Shown: positions 1 through 7,515, counted from the first letter of the stretch. The stretch is DNA of 30,310 nucleotides from an uncultured Prevotella sp. (GCA_900540885.1 UQHJ01000026.1:1-30310); one strand, 5' to 3'. Program-made: numbers and translations. The notes: generated by a model from the sequence alone, not told the origin.

Positions 1-2
1 AT

Positions 3-344
3 GCAAGAAGTATTCACCACTCGGACAGAGGTGTACAATATACTTCTGCTATGTACGTGGAGGTACTCAAGAAAAAGGACATACGAATTAGTATGACTCA
101 GACAGGAGATCCTCTTCATAATGCTCTGGCAGAACGAGTTAATAATACAGTTAAGAATGATTGGCCGTTTAACAATGGCGAACTATTGTTTAATGATGCG
201 CGTAATTCTATAGACAATGCTATTATGATGTACAATAAGGCAAGACCTCATCAAGGAATAGGAATGAAAACTCCATACGAAATGATGAGTGGTAAAGCGG
301 ATAATCCACTTCTATTAAAAGAAAATATGTGTAAACTTATTTAG
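3..344 (+). CDS. IS3-family transposase, C-terminal part (5' truncated by window edge)
   Basis: This is the catalytic end of a DDE integrase-type transposase. The frame is open from base 3, before the first ATG at 51, so the gene continues off the left edge. The visible 113 residues begin with HHSDRGVQYTS, whose Asp is the second acid of the DDE triad. Exactly 35 residues separate it from the Glu in NALAERVNNT, the DD(35)E spacing of the IS3 family. A typical IS3 C-terminus follows (YNKARPHQGIGMKTPYEMM). The stop lies inside a TGTAAACTTATTTAGGA motif (330-346) that recurs in the repeat array at 511-750, so the end of the IS may be encoded there. The IS group and any upstream frameshifting orfA cannot be seen. 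Confidence 0.93.
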   Translation, partial: ARSIHHSDRGVQYTSAMYVEVLKKKDIRISMTQTGDPLHNALAERVNNTVKNDWPFNNGELLFNDARNSIDNAIMMYNKARPHQGIGMKTPYEMMSGKADNPLLLKENMCKLI

Positions 345-387
345 GATTTGCAATGCTATAAACAAAGAAAAGTATTATCTTTGCCCT

Positions 388-505
388 ACCAAGAAACGGA
401 CGTGCGACGGCTAATGCCTTTGTTCTTCCAATGATTGAAGAGGGCTTCGAGCCCTCTCCAATCATACCAAGAAACGAACAATGCTCTTGCATTGCCTTTG
501 TTCTT
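388..505. repeat. Two 40-base repeats flanking a 16-bp-stem hairpin
   Basis: The units at 388-427 and 466-505 share ACCAAGAAACG at the left and TGCCTTTGTTCTT at the right, with an unrelated 15-base centre of the same length. Between them, 431-446 pairs with 450-465 (one mismatch, three-base loop), giving a very stable hairpin. Neither strand shows a convincing U-tract right after it, so a terminator role is uncertain. The block lies directly after the transposase gene and may belong to the IS end or to a palindromic repeat family. Confidence 0.7.
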
Positions 506-510
506 GCGTT

Positions 511-750
511 TGTAAACGTCTACTACTGGTATATTTTTTATTGTCAACCATTTTAGGTATATCATATTTCTATAATGTAAACCTATATAGGAATATGATT
601 TAGTAGTGGTAACAGTTTTAGGAATACTAAGAAAAGTGTAAACCTATATAGGATTAAAAGCCATTTTGACAACCTATTTAGGCCTAAGAGTACAAGAGTG
701 TAAACAACTTTAGTTTTAATATTTAAAACTGTCAACCAATTTCAGTACAC
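511..750 (+). repeat. Eight-unit degenerate tandem array, about 31-base period, alternating two unit types
   Basis: Units begin at 511, 542, 576, 608, 637, 667, 699 and 730 (spacings 31, 34, 32, 29, 30, 32, 31). The shared core is AACCNNTTTAGG or close to it. Units at 511, 576, 637 and 699 start TGTAAAC. Those at 542, 667 and 730 start TGTCAACC or TGACAACC, and the one at 608 is the most diverged (GGTAACAG). The array therefore alternates with a period near 62 bases. The same motif, TGTAAACTTATTTAGGA, overlaps the transposase stop codon at 330-346. No open reading frame of note is present. Transposase-binding or iteron-like sites are the best guess, by inference. Confidence 0.75.
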
Positions 751-753
751 GTC

Positions 754-1048
754 AGTCGCTTAGCGCGAGAACATACATAACATACAATTTTACATACTTA
801 TTTACATACTATACTCAATTTGTGCCAAGGCACAAATTGATACAAACTGGCTACGCCCTTGCGCTTCAGCGCACTAATGGCTTGCATAAACGATTGATAA
901 TTAAAAGCATTCTCAATATATCACATTGTCGCTGAAACGCAAGGGCGTAGCCAGTATGTTTCAATTTGTGCCTTGGCACAAATTGAGTAGTATGTAAAAA
1001 ATAAGTATGTTAAATTGTATGTTATGTATGTTCTCGCGCTAAGCGACT
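754..1048. repeat. Foldback palindrome, copy 1
   Basis: The arms are inverted copies: AGTCGCTTAGCGCGAGAAC at 754-772 matches the reverse complement at 1030-1048. Further in are a CAATTTGTGCC/GGCACAAATTG hairpin and a GGCTACGCCCTTGCG segment on both sides. The unpaired centre is about 60 bases. An inverted copy of the whole element, centre included, lies at 29580-29856. A short open frame across the right arm (1015-1200) is a by-product of the repeat. Confidence 0.88.
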
Positions 1049-1059
1049 ATAAACAACTT

Positions 1060-1101
1060 GCTGCTGCCGCGGGTTACAAACCCGCCCCCCAATTAGGCAG
1101 A
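1060..1101 (+). repeat. GCGGGTTACAAACCCGC palindromic module, solo
   Basis: Contains GCGGGTTACAAACCCGC followed by CCCCCAATTAGGCAGA. The same module occurs as an inverted pair at 29517-29558 and 29879-29919 and at 27530-27546 and 27621-27653. Here only the right-hand member is present. The expected left partner outside 754 is missing and the 31-base array stands in its place, which suggests truncation. Confidence 0.85.
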
Positions 1102-1143
1102 CAAATTGTGTGGATTATTATCGTTATGATATTTCACTTTGGC

Positions 1144-1183
1144 AAAAAAATACCGAATTCGCGTTTCACAACGCAAATTCGGT
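1144..1183 (-). terminator. Rho-independent terminator of the lolD-cvfB transcript
   Basis: ACCGAATT at 1152-1159 pairs with AATTCGGT at 1176-1183, with further pairing inside. Read on the minus strand, the stem is followed by seven T's (A-tract at 1144-1150). It lies about 145 bases past the cvfB stop codon. Confidence 0.85.
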
Positions 1184-1328
1184 TCACAGAACTTATATAG
1201 AGATGAAAAAACTATCTTTTTATTTGACTAAGTAACGATTGTTCGTTCCTTAAATCTGTTGCAAATTTAGTGACACTTTTTGCAATTACCAAATGTTTCC
1301 AAAGTTTTTTTATTAGAAAGTTGAATTT

Positions 1329-2174
1329 CTATGATTTTTTGACCAATTGAATGCCTTTATCTGTAATTATAACCACTCTGTTTTTGTAGAGAGTACCCAG
1401 GGCGCGTTTGAACGTCTTCTTGCTAACACCGAAGCGTTCTTGAAGTTCTTCAGGTGAGGAATGGTCAGAGTAGGGGAGAAAGCCCCCTTCTTGCTGAAGT
1501 TCATCGTAGAGTTGGTCAGCAAAGTCGCGGAAGCGGCCCTTGCCAATGCGTTGGAGTGAAAGGTCGAGTTTTCCGTCAGGGCGAACGTTCACCACCGTAG
1601 CTGATAGCACGTCGCCTGCGTGTGGCTCGTCCTCGAATATTTGGTCATCATAGATGAGTCCTGGACAGCGATTATCTGCAATTACTTTAAATCCTAAGGG
1701 GGTCTTCTGTTGGATAATAATCTCTACCTCTTGTCCGCGGTGGTAGTCATTGCGGTTGGCGGGTTGTAGGTAGCGTTCTACTTTGGCAGAAGCCACGATG
1801 CGTTGTGTCTCTTCGTCAATGTGAATGTGTACCAAGTAGCTGCGTCCTTGTTGCATAGGCAACTTCTGTTCGCGGAACGGAACGAAGAGGTCCTTCATCA
1901 GCCCCCAATTCAAGAATGCACCATACTCGTTTACCCAAGCCACCTCTAAGAAAGCAAAGTCGCCAACGCGGGCCAAGGGCGTTTCGAGTGTGCCCACTAA
2001 TCGTTCGCTTTGGTCAAGGTAAACGAATACGTTTACCTCCGTTCCAAGATGCATATTGCGTTTTACGTAGTTCTTAGGCATCAATATTTCGCCCAACTCG
2101 CCTCCGTCAAGGTAGGCACCATGGTCAGAGAATCGGGTAATGCGTAGCGTATTGTAATCGCCAAGTTTAATCAT
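1329..2174 (-). CDS. cvfB: S1-like RNA-binding protein, CvfB/YitL family
   Basis: This 281-residue protein has the CvfB layout: successive S1-like OB folds over roughly residues 1-210, then a winged-helix C-terminus (SPEELQERFGVSKKTFKRALGTLYK, about 235-270). CvfB proteins bind RNA and affect virulence-factor expression in Staphylococcus; the role in Bacteroidetes is not established. Its ATG overlaps the stop codon of the upstream lolD gene by four bases (ATGA), so the two are probably translationally coupled. A terminator follows at 1144-1183. Family assignment is confident, cellular function is not. Confidence 0.9.
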   Translation of the reverse strand: MIKLGDYNTLRITRFSDHGAYLDGGELGEILMPKNYVKRNMHLGTEVNVFVYLDQSERLVGTLETPLARVGDFAFLEVAWVNEYGAFLNWGLMKDLFVPFREQKLPMQQGRSYLVHIHIDEETQRIVASAKVERYLQPANRNDYHRGQEVEIIIQQKTPLGFKVIADNRCPGLIYDDQIFEDEPHAGDVLSATVVNVRPDGKLDLSLQRIGKGRFRDFADQLYDELQQEGGFLPYSDHSSPEELQERFGVSKKTFKRALGTLYKNRVVIITDKGIQLVKKS

Positions 2175-2857
2175 ACGGCAGAAGGAGTTTGGTTGTTATT
2201 ATCGGGTTGGTAGACACGTCCGTCGAGTAGGTGGATCGTACGGTCGGTCAGTGTGGCCAATTCTTCATCGTGCGTAACGATGACGAAGGTCTGTCCTAAT
2301 TCATCGCGTAGTCTAAAGAAGAGTTGGTGCAATTCTTGTTTGTTGTGTGTATCAAGGCTACCAGAAGGCTCGTCGGCCAAAATGACATCAGGCTTATTCA
2401 TCAAGGCGCGTGCTACAGCTACGCGTTGTTTCTCACCTCCTGAGAGTTCAGCAGGCTTGTGCTCTGCGCGGTTGGCGAGTCCCATGAAGTCAAGCAACTC
2501 AAGGGCACGCTTTTTATTCTCGCTATTGCTGTGTCGGGCTATCATGCCGGGTATCATCACGTTCTCAAGTGCTGAAAACTCGGGTAATAGTTGGTGAAAC
2601 TGAAATACGAAACCTAAGTGTTCGCAGCGAAACTGTGAGAGTTTGTTGCTTGATAGCTTGAGAATGTCTTGTCCAGCTATCTCGATGCTACCCGTGTCGG
2701 GGCGGCAGATGGTGCCCATGATTTGGAGCAATGTAGTTTTGCCCGCACCGCTTGGACCCACGATACTCACTACCTCGTGTGGCTCAATGTTGAGGTCGAT
2801 GCCTTTGAGCACTTCCAATTGCCCGAAAGACTTATGTATGTTGTGAAGGGAAATCAT
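2171..2857 (-). CDS. lolD: LolD-like ABC transporter ATP-binding protein
   Basis: This 228-residue cytoplasmic ATPase belongs to the LolD/MacB class, which powers lipoprotein release from the inner membrane or related mechanotransmission. It has Walker A GPSGAGKT (about 34-41), the LSGGEKQ signature (138-144), Walker B VILADEP (158-164) and the switch His in VTHDEE (about 196). No LolC/E-type permease is adjacent, which is usual in Bacteroidetes. Choosing LolD over another MacB-type ATPase is inference. It is the first gene of a two-gene unit with cvfB. Upstream lies an 8-base tandem array (2863-2940) with no recognisable promoter motif in it. Confidence 0.88.
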   Translation of the reverse strand: MISLHNIHKSFGQLEVLKGIDLNIEPHEVVSIVGPSGAGKTTLLQIMGTICRPDTGSIEIAGQDILKLSSNKLSQFRCEHLGFVFQFHQLLPEFSALENVMIPGMIARHSNSENKKRALELLDFMGLANRAEHKPAELSGGEKQRVAVARALMNKPDVILADEPSGSLDTHNKQELHQLFFRLRDELGQTFVIVTHDEELATLTDRTIHLLDGRVYQPDNNNQTPSAV

Positions 2858-2862
2858 TGTTC

Positions 2863-2940
2863 AATGTGCAAATGTGCAAATGTGCAAATGTGTAAATGTG
2901 CTAATATGCTAATGTGCTAATGTGTTAATGTGCTAATGTG
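2863..2940. repeat. 8-base tandem array (AATGTGCA / AATGTGCT), nearly 10 units
   Basis: Consecutive units read AATGTGCA three times, AATGTGTA, then variants ending CT or TT. It fills most of the lolD-ompH spacer. Shorter arrays of the same AATGTGNN unit appear at 8929-8965, 9018-9047, 11450-11470 and 16307-16343. Confidence 0.9.
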
Positions 2941-2954
2941 TATTATTGATGTGT

Positions 2955-2991
2955 ATTAAAAAAGGCACACAGGCAACGAAGCCAGTGTGCC
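2955..2991 (-). terminator. Terminator of ompH
   Basis: GGCACAC at 2964-2970 pairs with GTGTGCC at 2985-2991, with a GGC/GCC inner stem. On the minus strand the stem is followed by a run of T's (A-tract 2958-2963). It lies just past the ompH stop. Confidence 0.9.
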
Positions 2992-3024
2992 ATTCTTTAT
3001 GTGTGTCGCGTTTGACAACGAATG

Positions 3025-3564
3025 TTACTTCTTAGTAGTTGAAGCGGCTGCGGGGGTTACGCCGAGTTTCTTCATGATAGCTGAAGTAACTTCAGTGCTG
3101 AGAGTCTCGTTGATAACGATACCAGCTTGTTGTGAAGCTGTCTTGTCAACGATGTAAACGTAGCCACCTTCTTGAGCAACAGTATTAACAGCGTTCATTA
3201 CCTTTTGCATAATGGGCTGCATCTTCTTCTGTTGTTCCTTTTGGAAGTTGTCAGTGTTGTCTTGCTGAGCTTGTTGTAAGCGGGTGTACATGTCTTGCAA
3301 CTCTTGTTGATGACGCTCTTTGATGTTAGCGGGAGTGGCATCGGTATCCTCCTTTTGGTACTTTTCAGCCTTAGTTTGGAGTTCCTTTTGCATGCCTTCG
3401 ATCTCGGTCTGGTACTGCTTATAGATACCTTCGAGTTCAGTTTGTGCTGTCTTGTATTCGGGCATAGCCTGCATAATGGCAGCATAGTCAAAGTGTGCGA
3501 ACTTTTGAGCGCAGAGGCTCAAGGGTGCTACGAAAAGCACCAACATCAATAATTTCTTAAGCAT
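3025..3564 (-). CDS. ompH: OmpH/Skp-family periplasmic chaperone
   Basis: This 179-residue protein starts with a clear signal peptide (MLKKLLMLVLFVAPLSLCAQ), giving a mature chain of about 159 residues. A mature start near FAHFDYAAIMQAMPEYK is typical of OmpH/Skp, followed by a long charged coiled coil (about 45-120; Q, K and E rich). Skp holds unfolded outer-membrane proteins in the periplasm. A Lys-rich tail with the usual VVDKTASQQAGIVI-type segment completes the fold. The gene stands alone between its own promoter (3598-3628) and terminator (2955-2991). Bacteroidetes often carry two tandem copies near bamA; here there is one copy and no bamA nearby. Confidence 0.92.
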   Translation of the reverse strand: MLKKLLMLVLFVAPLSLCAQKFAHFDYAAIMQAMPEYKTAQTELEGIYKQYQTEIEGMQKELQTKAEKYQKEDTDATPANIKERHQQELQDMYTRLQQAQQDNTDNFQKEQQKKMQPIMQKVMNAVNTVAQEGGYVYIVDKTASQQAGIVINETLSTEVTSAIMKKLGVTPAAASTTKK

Positions 3565-3597
3565 TTTTGTTGTTATGTGTTATTTTCTAATTTATGG

Positions 3598-3628
3598 CAA
3601 AGGTAAGGCTTGGCCTAAAAACTGCAAA
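3598..3628 (-). promoter_or_regulatory. Promoter of ompH (Bacteroidetes type)
   Basis: On the minus strand, TTTG (3628-3625) is followed after 19 bases by TACCTTTG (3605-3598), an exact match to TTTG-N19-TAnnTTTG. The ompH start is about 34 bases downstream. Confidence 0.85.
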
Positions 3629-3710
3629 ACTATTTCGTAAAAAAATGAGTTATCCTACGTTAAAATGTAACTTCAATGGCATTGAAAGTATGGATAGATG
3701 AATAGTTTAA

Positions 3711-3749
3711 TAAAAATACGAGCCGTGCGAATCACTTCGAACGGCTCGT
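3711..3749 (-). terminator. Terminator of the xpt-permease unit
   Basis: ACGAGCCGT at 3718-3726 pairs with ACGGCTCGT at 3741-3749. The minus strand then reads ATTTTTATT. It lies about 77 bases past the permease stop. Confidence 0.8.
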
Positions 3750-3825
3750 CATGCTCTTAGTTAATACGTAAGTTTCGCTGGCAGTGAAACCAGCTCGCTT
3801 AGCAGTAGCGAACTTTAAGAGATCG

Positions 3826-5178
3826 CTATTCCTTAATCCGTATCACCATATTCGTAATAATAGCGGTAAGTCCGCCTGTAGTGATGCCAGAAGAGAAGAT
3901 GCTTTGTAGACTATCGGGTAGTTGTTTCAAAATATCGGGCACCATTTCCACACTTAGCCCCATAGCAAAGCTAATGGCCATTACAAGTGTAGCCTTGCGA
4001 TTGATTGTTTGTGAGGCAATGATACGTATACCAGCTGCGGCCACCGTGCCAAACATGAGCAAGGTGGCACCTCCCAAGACGGGAGCAGGCATCAGAGAGA
4101 ATACATTACCAATAGCAGGGAACACTCCTAAAATGATGAGCAAAGCTGCAATGAAATAGCCTACATAGCGGCTTGCTACTCCCGTGAGCTGTATCATTCC
4201 ATTGTTCTGCGCAAAGATGCTATTGGGAAATGAAGAGAAAAACAGACCAGCTATCATAGAGTTAAAGCCGTCAGCTAAGATACCACCTTCGGCGCGTTGA
4301 ATAAACGTTTCCCCTTCAACAGGTTCCTCCGAAATGAGTGAATTGGCGGTAATGTCACCATACGCTTCAATTGAAGTGATGAGGTAAACGAGGCCCAATC
4401 CTAATATAGATGAGAAATCAAACGAAAGTCCGTACTTAAAAGGTTGTGGATAATTAATTCCTGCATAGCTCTGTATCGAGCTAAAGTCAACCATGCCCAA
4501 CCACCATGATACAGCATAACCTACTATCAAACCGATAACGATTGACCCCATGCGCAAGAAGCGATTGCTGCTGCGATTAAAGATGATGATGAGCACTAAC
4601 ACCATGAGGGCAATGCCTATGTTTTGAAGTGAACCAAAGTCGGGAGCGGAGGCGTTGCCACCACCGCAAGAAATTATGCCCACCTTGATAAGGCTCATTC
4701 CAATCAGCGTAACAACGATGCCACTGACAAGAGGCGTGATGATACGACGTGCATATTTTAGTATGCGGCTGACAAACATCTCAACTACTGAACCTGCTAC
4801 CGTAGCACCAAATATGGCTGGTAATCCACCTGCAAGGCCGGCTGTGATAATTGGACCGATAAACGAAAAACTGGTGCCTTGAATACACAACAAGCCACAA
4901 CCGATTTTACCTAATCGACGACACTGAATAAACGTTGCTACACCCGACACCATGAGCGACATACTAACCAAGAAACTTGTCGTCTCTTGATCTAATTGTA
5001 TGGCGTTGGCGATAATGAGCGGGGGAGTAATAATGGCTACAAAGATAGCCAACAAGTGTTGCAGTGCGGCAAAGAGAGTTTCGCGCAAGGGGGGGCGATC
5101 GTTCAAGCCGTATATGAGGCCATTGGGCTTAGTACTATTAGCTTGTGTAGTCTGAGAAGTCTTATCTGTCGTACCCAT
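3826..5178 (-). CDS. NCS2-family uracil/xanthine permease, probably xanthine/purine
   Basis: A 450-residue, highly hydrophobic transporter of the nucleobase-cation symporter-2 family (usually 14 membrane segments). It has the conserved QH pair of the first segment (LFAALQHLLAIFVA) and the family signature QNNGMIQLTGVASR near residue 325. These carriers import uracil or purines with protons. Its start overlaps the end of xpt by 17 bases, which argues for coupled expression and for xanthine or a related purine as substrate. A hydrophilic N-terminus of about 30 residues (TDKTSQTTQANSTK) precedes the first segment. Substrate is inferred from context only. Confidence 0.92.
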   Translation of the reverse strand: MGTTDKTSQTTQANSTKPNGLIYGLNDRPPLRETLFAALQHLLAIFVAIITPPLIIANAIQLDQETTSFLVSMSLMVSGVATFIQCRRLGKIGCGLLCIQGTSFSFIGPIITAGLAGGLPAIFGATVAGSVVEMFVSRILKYARRIITPLVSGIVVTLIGMSLIKVGIISCGGGNASAPDFGSLQNIGIALMVLVLIIIFNRSSNRFLRMGSIVIGLIVGYAVSWWLGMVDFSSIQSYAGINYPQPFKYGLSFDFSSILGLGLVYLITSIEAYGDITANSLISEEPVEGETFIQRAEGGILADGFNSMIAGLFFSSFPNSIFAQNNGMIQLTGVASRYVGYFIAALLIILGVFPAIGNVFSLMPAPVLGGATLLMFGTVAAAGIRIIASQTINRKATLVMAISFAMGLSVEMVPDILKQLPDSLQSIFSSGITTGGLTAIITNMVIRIKE

Positions 5179-5746
5179 CTTCTTTTATCTTGATTTCACA
5201 GTTGTCAAGGCTTTCGATAATAGCCAAGGATTCTACATGAATGCCCATGCTACGCAACTCGTCTCCACCATGTTGGAAGGCTTTTTCTATCAAGAAGCCC
5301 ATGCCCTTGAGTTCTGCACCAGCTTGTTGTATGAGGTCGATGATGCCTTTAGCTGCATTACCATTAGCCAAGAAGTCATCGATGAACAATACCTTGTCGC
5401 CTTTGCACAAGTAGTCACTGCTCACACATACGTCGTATGAACGTTGTTTGGTGAACGAAAAGACTTTAGTAGCCAACATGCGTTCCATCGTACTGGGTGT
5501 CTTCTTCTTAGCAAAAACGACAGGGAGTTCGAGTAAATAGCCCACCATAATAGCAGGAGCTATGCCACTGGCTTCAACCGTTATAATCTTGTTGATGTCA
5601 GTACTAGCAAAGCGGCGCACAAACTCTACGGCCATAGATTTCATCAAGATAGGGTCCATCTGATGATTAATAAAGTTGTCTACTTTCAAAATGCCTCCTT
5701 CAAAGCATTTTCCGTCACGAAGAATACGTTCTTTTAGGGCTTTCAT
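5162..5746 (-). CDS. xpt: Xanthine phosphoribosyltransferase
   Basis: This 194-residue enzyme is the usual length for Xpt and converts xanthine plus PRPP to XMP, a purine salvage step in the cytoplasm. The PRPP-binding loop VLFIDDFLANGNAA lies at about 119-132. The N-terminus (MKALKERILRDGKCFEGGILKVD) and the VEASGIAPA segment near 58 are typical of Xpt rather than Apt. The gene overlaps the downstream permease, forming an uptake-and-salvage pair. I looked for a purine riboswitch in the 107 bases upstream and saw none; a stable hairpin at 5795-5832 sits there instead. Confidence 0.95.
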   Translation of the reverse strand: MKALKERILRDGKCFEGGILKVDNFINHQMDPILMKSMAVEFVRRFASTDINKIITVEASGIAPAIMVGYLLELPVVFAKKKTPSTMERMLATKVFSFTKQRSYDVCVSSDYLCKGDKVLFIDDFLANGNAAKGIIDLIQQAGAELKGMGFLIEKAFQHGGDELRSMGIHVESLAIIESLDNCEIKIKEDGYDR

Positions 5747-5794
5747 ATAGTTGATTTTGATGTTTTTAGGAGATGGGATGGGTAGAATGCAGTT

Positions 5795-5832
5795 GTGCGA
5801 ATGCGTAAAATGAGAGATTTACACATTCGCAC
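5795..5832. terminator. Hairpin between cysN and xpt
   Basis: GTGCGAATGCGTAAAAT at 5795-5811 pairs imperfectly with ATTTACACATTCGCAC (about 5817-5832) around a short loop. It lies just past the cysN stop on the minus strand and no strong T-tract follows, so it may be an mRNA 3' end or a member of the AATGTG repeat family. Confidence 0.55.
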
Positions 5833-5853
5833 ACCATTTAGCAGCGTATGCCT

Positions 5854-7341
5854 TTATCGGCGCACACGCACTTCAATACCTTGACGGCTTAATTCTTTCA
5901 CGGCCTTATCGATGGCCTCATAATGCTCAGGTGCAATGCCCAACTTAGGCAAGTCGAGCGTGGGTAATGCATCATCAGAGTGAAGCTTTTCTTCAGCTAC
6001 AGGACCCAAAATCATGCCCACGCATGACGTGTTGTTGGTAATAGGGTCAATCAAGATGAAAGCCCCCGTTGGCTTATTGTCCTTATAAGCATCAAAGAAG
6101 AGTTCCTTTGAAGTTACAATTACGGCACGGCCGATCTCGTTGAGTTCGAGGTGATCTACTTCACTCTTATCGAGCGTATTGATGTCTACTTTATAAGCAA
6201 AGTGGTCAATGCGGCATCGGCTCGTATTAGTCGTTTGTTTCAGATAGAACGACTTATTAACGTCCATCGGTTGTTCGTCCATCCATACCAACATGGCCTC
6301 AAAGTGACGACCTATGTTTGGCACGTTATCAGGGTGAACCAACATTTCGCCACGTGAGATGTCTATTTCGTCCTCTAATTGCAACGTTACGCATTGAGGG
6401 GGGAAAGCGTAGTCTAAGTCACCGTCGTAAGTCACGATGCGCTTTACGTGGCTGCGTTTGCCTGAAGGAAGAGCCATTACCTCATCGCCTTTACGCACTA
6501 CACCGCTTGCAATCTTTCCGCAGAAGCCGCGGAAGTTGAGGTCGGGGCGTAACACGTATTGCACGGGGTAACGGAAATCCTTGAGATTATGGTCATTGCC
6601 AATATGAACTGTTTCCAAGAACTCAAGCAAAGCCGGACCATTATACCAAGGAGTGCGCTCACTGCGTTCAACTACGTTGTCACCCTGAAGGGCAGAAAGG
6701 GGAATGCAACGCACGTCAGGAATGTCGAACGTTTTGATAAAATCTTCAAAGTCCGACACAATCTTATTATAAACATTCTCGTCGAAGTCAACGAGGTCCA
6801 TTTTATTAACGGCCAACACCAAGTGCTTAATGCCAAGCAGAGAGCACAAGAAAGTATGGCGGCGCGTCTGCGTAATCACGCCCGTACGTGCATCAACCAA
6901 GATGATTGCGAGGTTAGCTGTTGATCCACCCGTAATCATATTGCGTGTATACTGTTCGTGTCCCGGAGTGTCGGCAATGATAAACTTACGTTTATTGGTA
7001 GAAAAGTAACGATAGGCCACATCGATCGTGATACCCTGTTCGCGTTCAGCTTTTAAGCCATCGCACAATAAGGCATAGTCAATCTGTCCTGCCCCCGCAT
7101 TACCCACACGTTGTGAGTCGCGTTCGAGTGCAGAAAGTTGGTCTTCATAAAGTTTCTTAGAGTCGAAGAGCAAACGGCCGATAAGGGTTGACTTACCGTC
7201 GTCTACAGAACCAGCTGTAAGCAATCGCAGCAAGTCTTTCTTTTCGTCTTGGTCAAGATATTCCTCAATAGAGAGTCGGCGACCATTTACTACCATGCTC
7301 TCTTCATTCGGATTATTGTGATTTGTCGTATTATCTGTCAT
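5854..7341 (-). CDS. cysN: Sulfate adenylyltransferase large subunit (GTPase)
   Basis: CysN is the GTPase subunit that drives CysD to form APS from sulfate and ATP. The start is set at ATG 7341 (495 residues, MTDNTTNHNN), because the reading frame's upstream extension would cross the promoter. GTPase motifs are present: P-loop GSVDDGKST (44-52), DTPGH (124-128) and NKMD (179-182), followed by two beta-barrel domains. There is no APS-kinase (CysC) fusion; the protein ends at VRVRR. CysD, normally next to cysN, is not in this window. A pair of identical promoters lies upstream at 7362-7392 and 7446-7476. Confidence 0.95.
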   Translation of the reverse strand: MTDNTTNHNNPNEESMVVNGRRLSIEEYLDQDEKKDLLRLLTAGSVDDGKSTLIGRLLFDSKKLYEDQLSALERDSQRVGNAGAGQIDYALLCDGLKAEREQGITIDVAYRYFSTNKRKFIIADTPGHEQYTRNMITGGSTANLAIILVDARTGVITQTRRHTFLCSLLGIKHLVLAVNKMDLVDFDENVYNKIVSDFEDFIKTFDIPDVRCIPLSALQGDNVVERSERTPWYNGPALLEFLETVHIGNDHNLKDFRYPVQYVLRPDLNFRGFCGKIASGVVRKGDEVMALPSGKRSHVKRIVTYDGDLDYAFPPQCVTLQLEDEIDISRGEMLVHPDNVPNIGRHFEAMLVWMDEQPMDVNKSFYLKQTTNTSRCRIDHFAYKVDINTLDKSEVDHLELNEIGRAVIVTSKELFFDAYKDNKPTGAFILIDPITNNTSCVGMILGPVAEEKLHSDDALPTLDLPKLGIAPEHYEAIDKAVKELSRQGIEVRVRR

Positions 7342-7361
7342 GACATTCTTAATTTTAGATG

Positions 7362-7392
7362 CAAAGATACTGCAAGGCGAGCGCAATGCAAA
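7362..7392 (-). promoter_or_regulatory. Promoter of cysN, proximal copy
   Basis: On the minus strand TTTG (7392-7389) is followed after 19 bases by TATCTTTG (7369-7362), an exact consensus. The start codon at 7341 is about 20 bases on, so the leader is very short. It lies in a 46-base repeat (7362-7407). Confidence 0.85.
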
Positions 7393-7445
7393 ATGAAAGG
7401 CAGAAAACTTTCATTTTGTATTGCCGAGCCGCCGCGTATCTTATT

Positions 7446-7476
7446 CAAAGATACTGCAAGGCGAGCGCAATGCAAA
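7446..7476 (-). promoter_or_regulatory. Promoter of cysN, distal copy
   Basis: An identical TTTG-N19-TATCTTTG arrangement (7476-7473 and 7453-7446) in the second copy of the 46-base repeat (7446-7491), 84 bases upstream of the first. A transcript from here would have a leader of about 100 bases carrying the first promoter. Confidence 0.75.
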
Positions 7477-7515
7477 ATGAAAGGCAGAAAAATTGCCACT
7501 GTTGGATAAATGGAT

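Larger units (their letters stand above)
7362..7491. repeat. 46-base direct repeat, two identical copies 84 bases apart
   Basis: Bases 7362-7407 and 7446-7491 are identical. Each holds a complete -33/-7 promoter on the minus strand. The 38 bases between them contain TTTCATTTTG, a partial echo of the repeat's own sequence. Confidence 0.92.

Noticed and set aside
511..750. CRISPR array
   Set aside because: Units are degenerate, only about 16 of 31 bases are conserved, spacers are too short and no cas genes are present.
1015..1200. Open reading frame on the plus strand
   Set aside because: It lies across the palindrome arm and the GCGGGTT module, with repeat-derived composition and no recognisable protein.
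2253..2920. Plus-strand frames opposite lolD
   Set aside because: They are shadows of the lolD coding strand with low-complexity composition.
5747..5853. Purine riboswitch before xpt
   Set aside because: The upstream region is short and holds a simple hairpin with none of the conserved aptamer sequence I would expect.
7342..7386. Upstream start for cysN
   Set aside because: It would place coding sequence over the promoter -7 box; MTDNTTNHNN is the more natural start.
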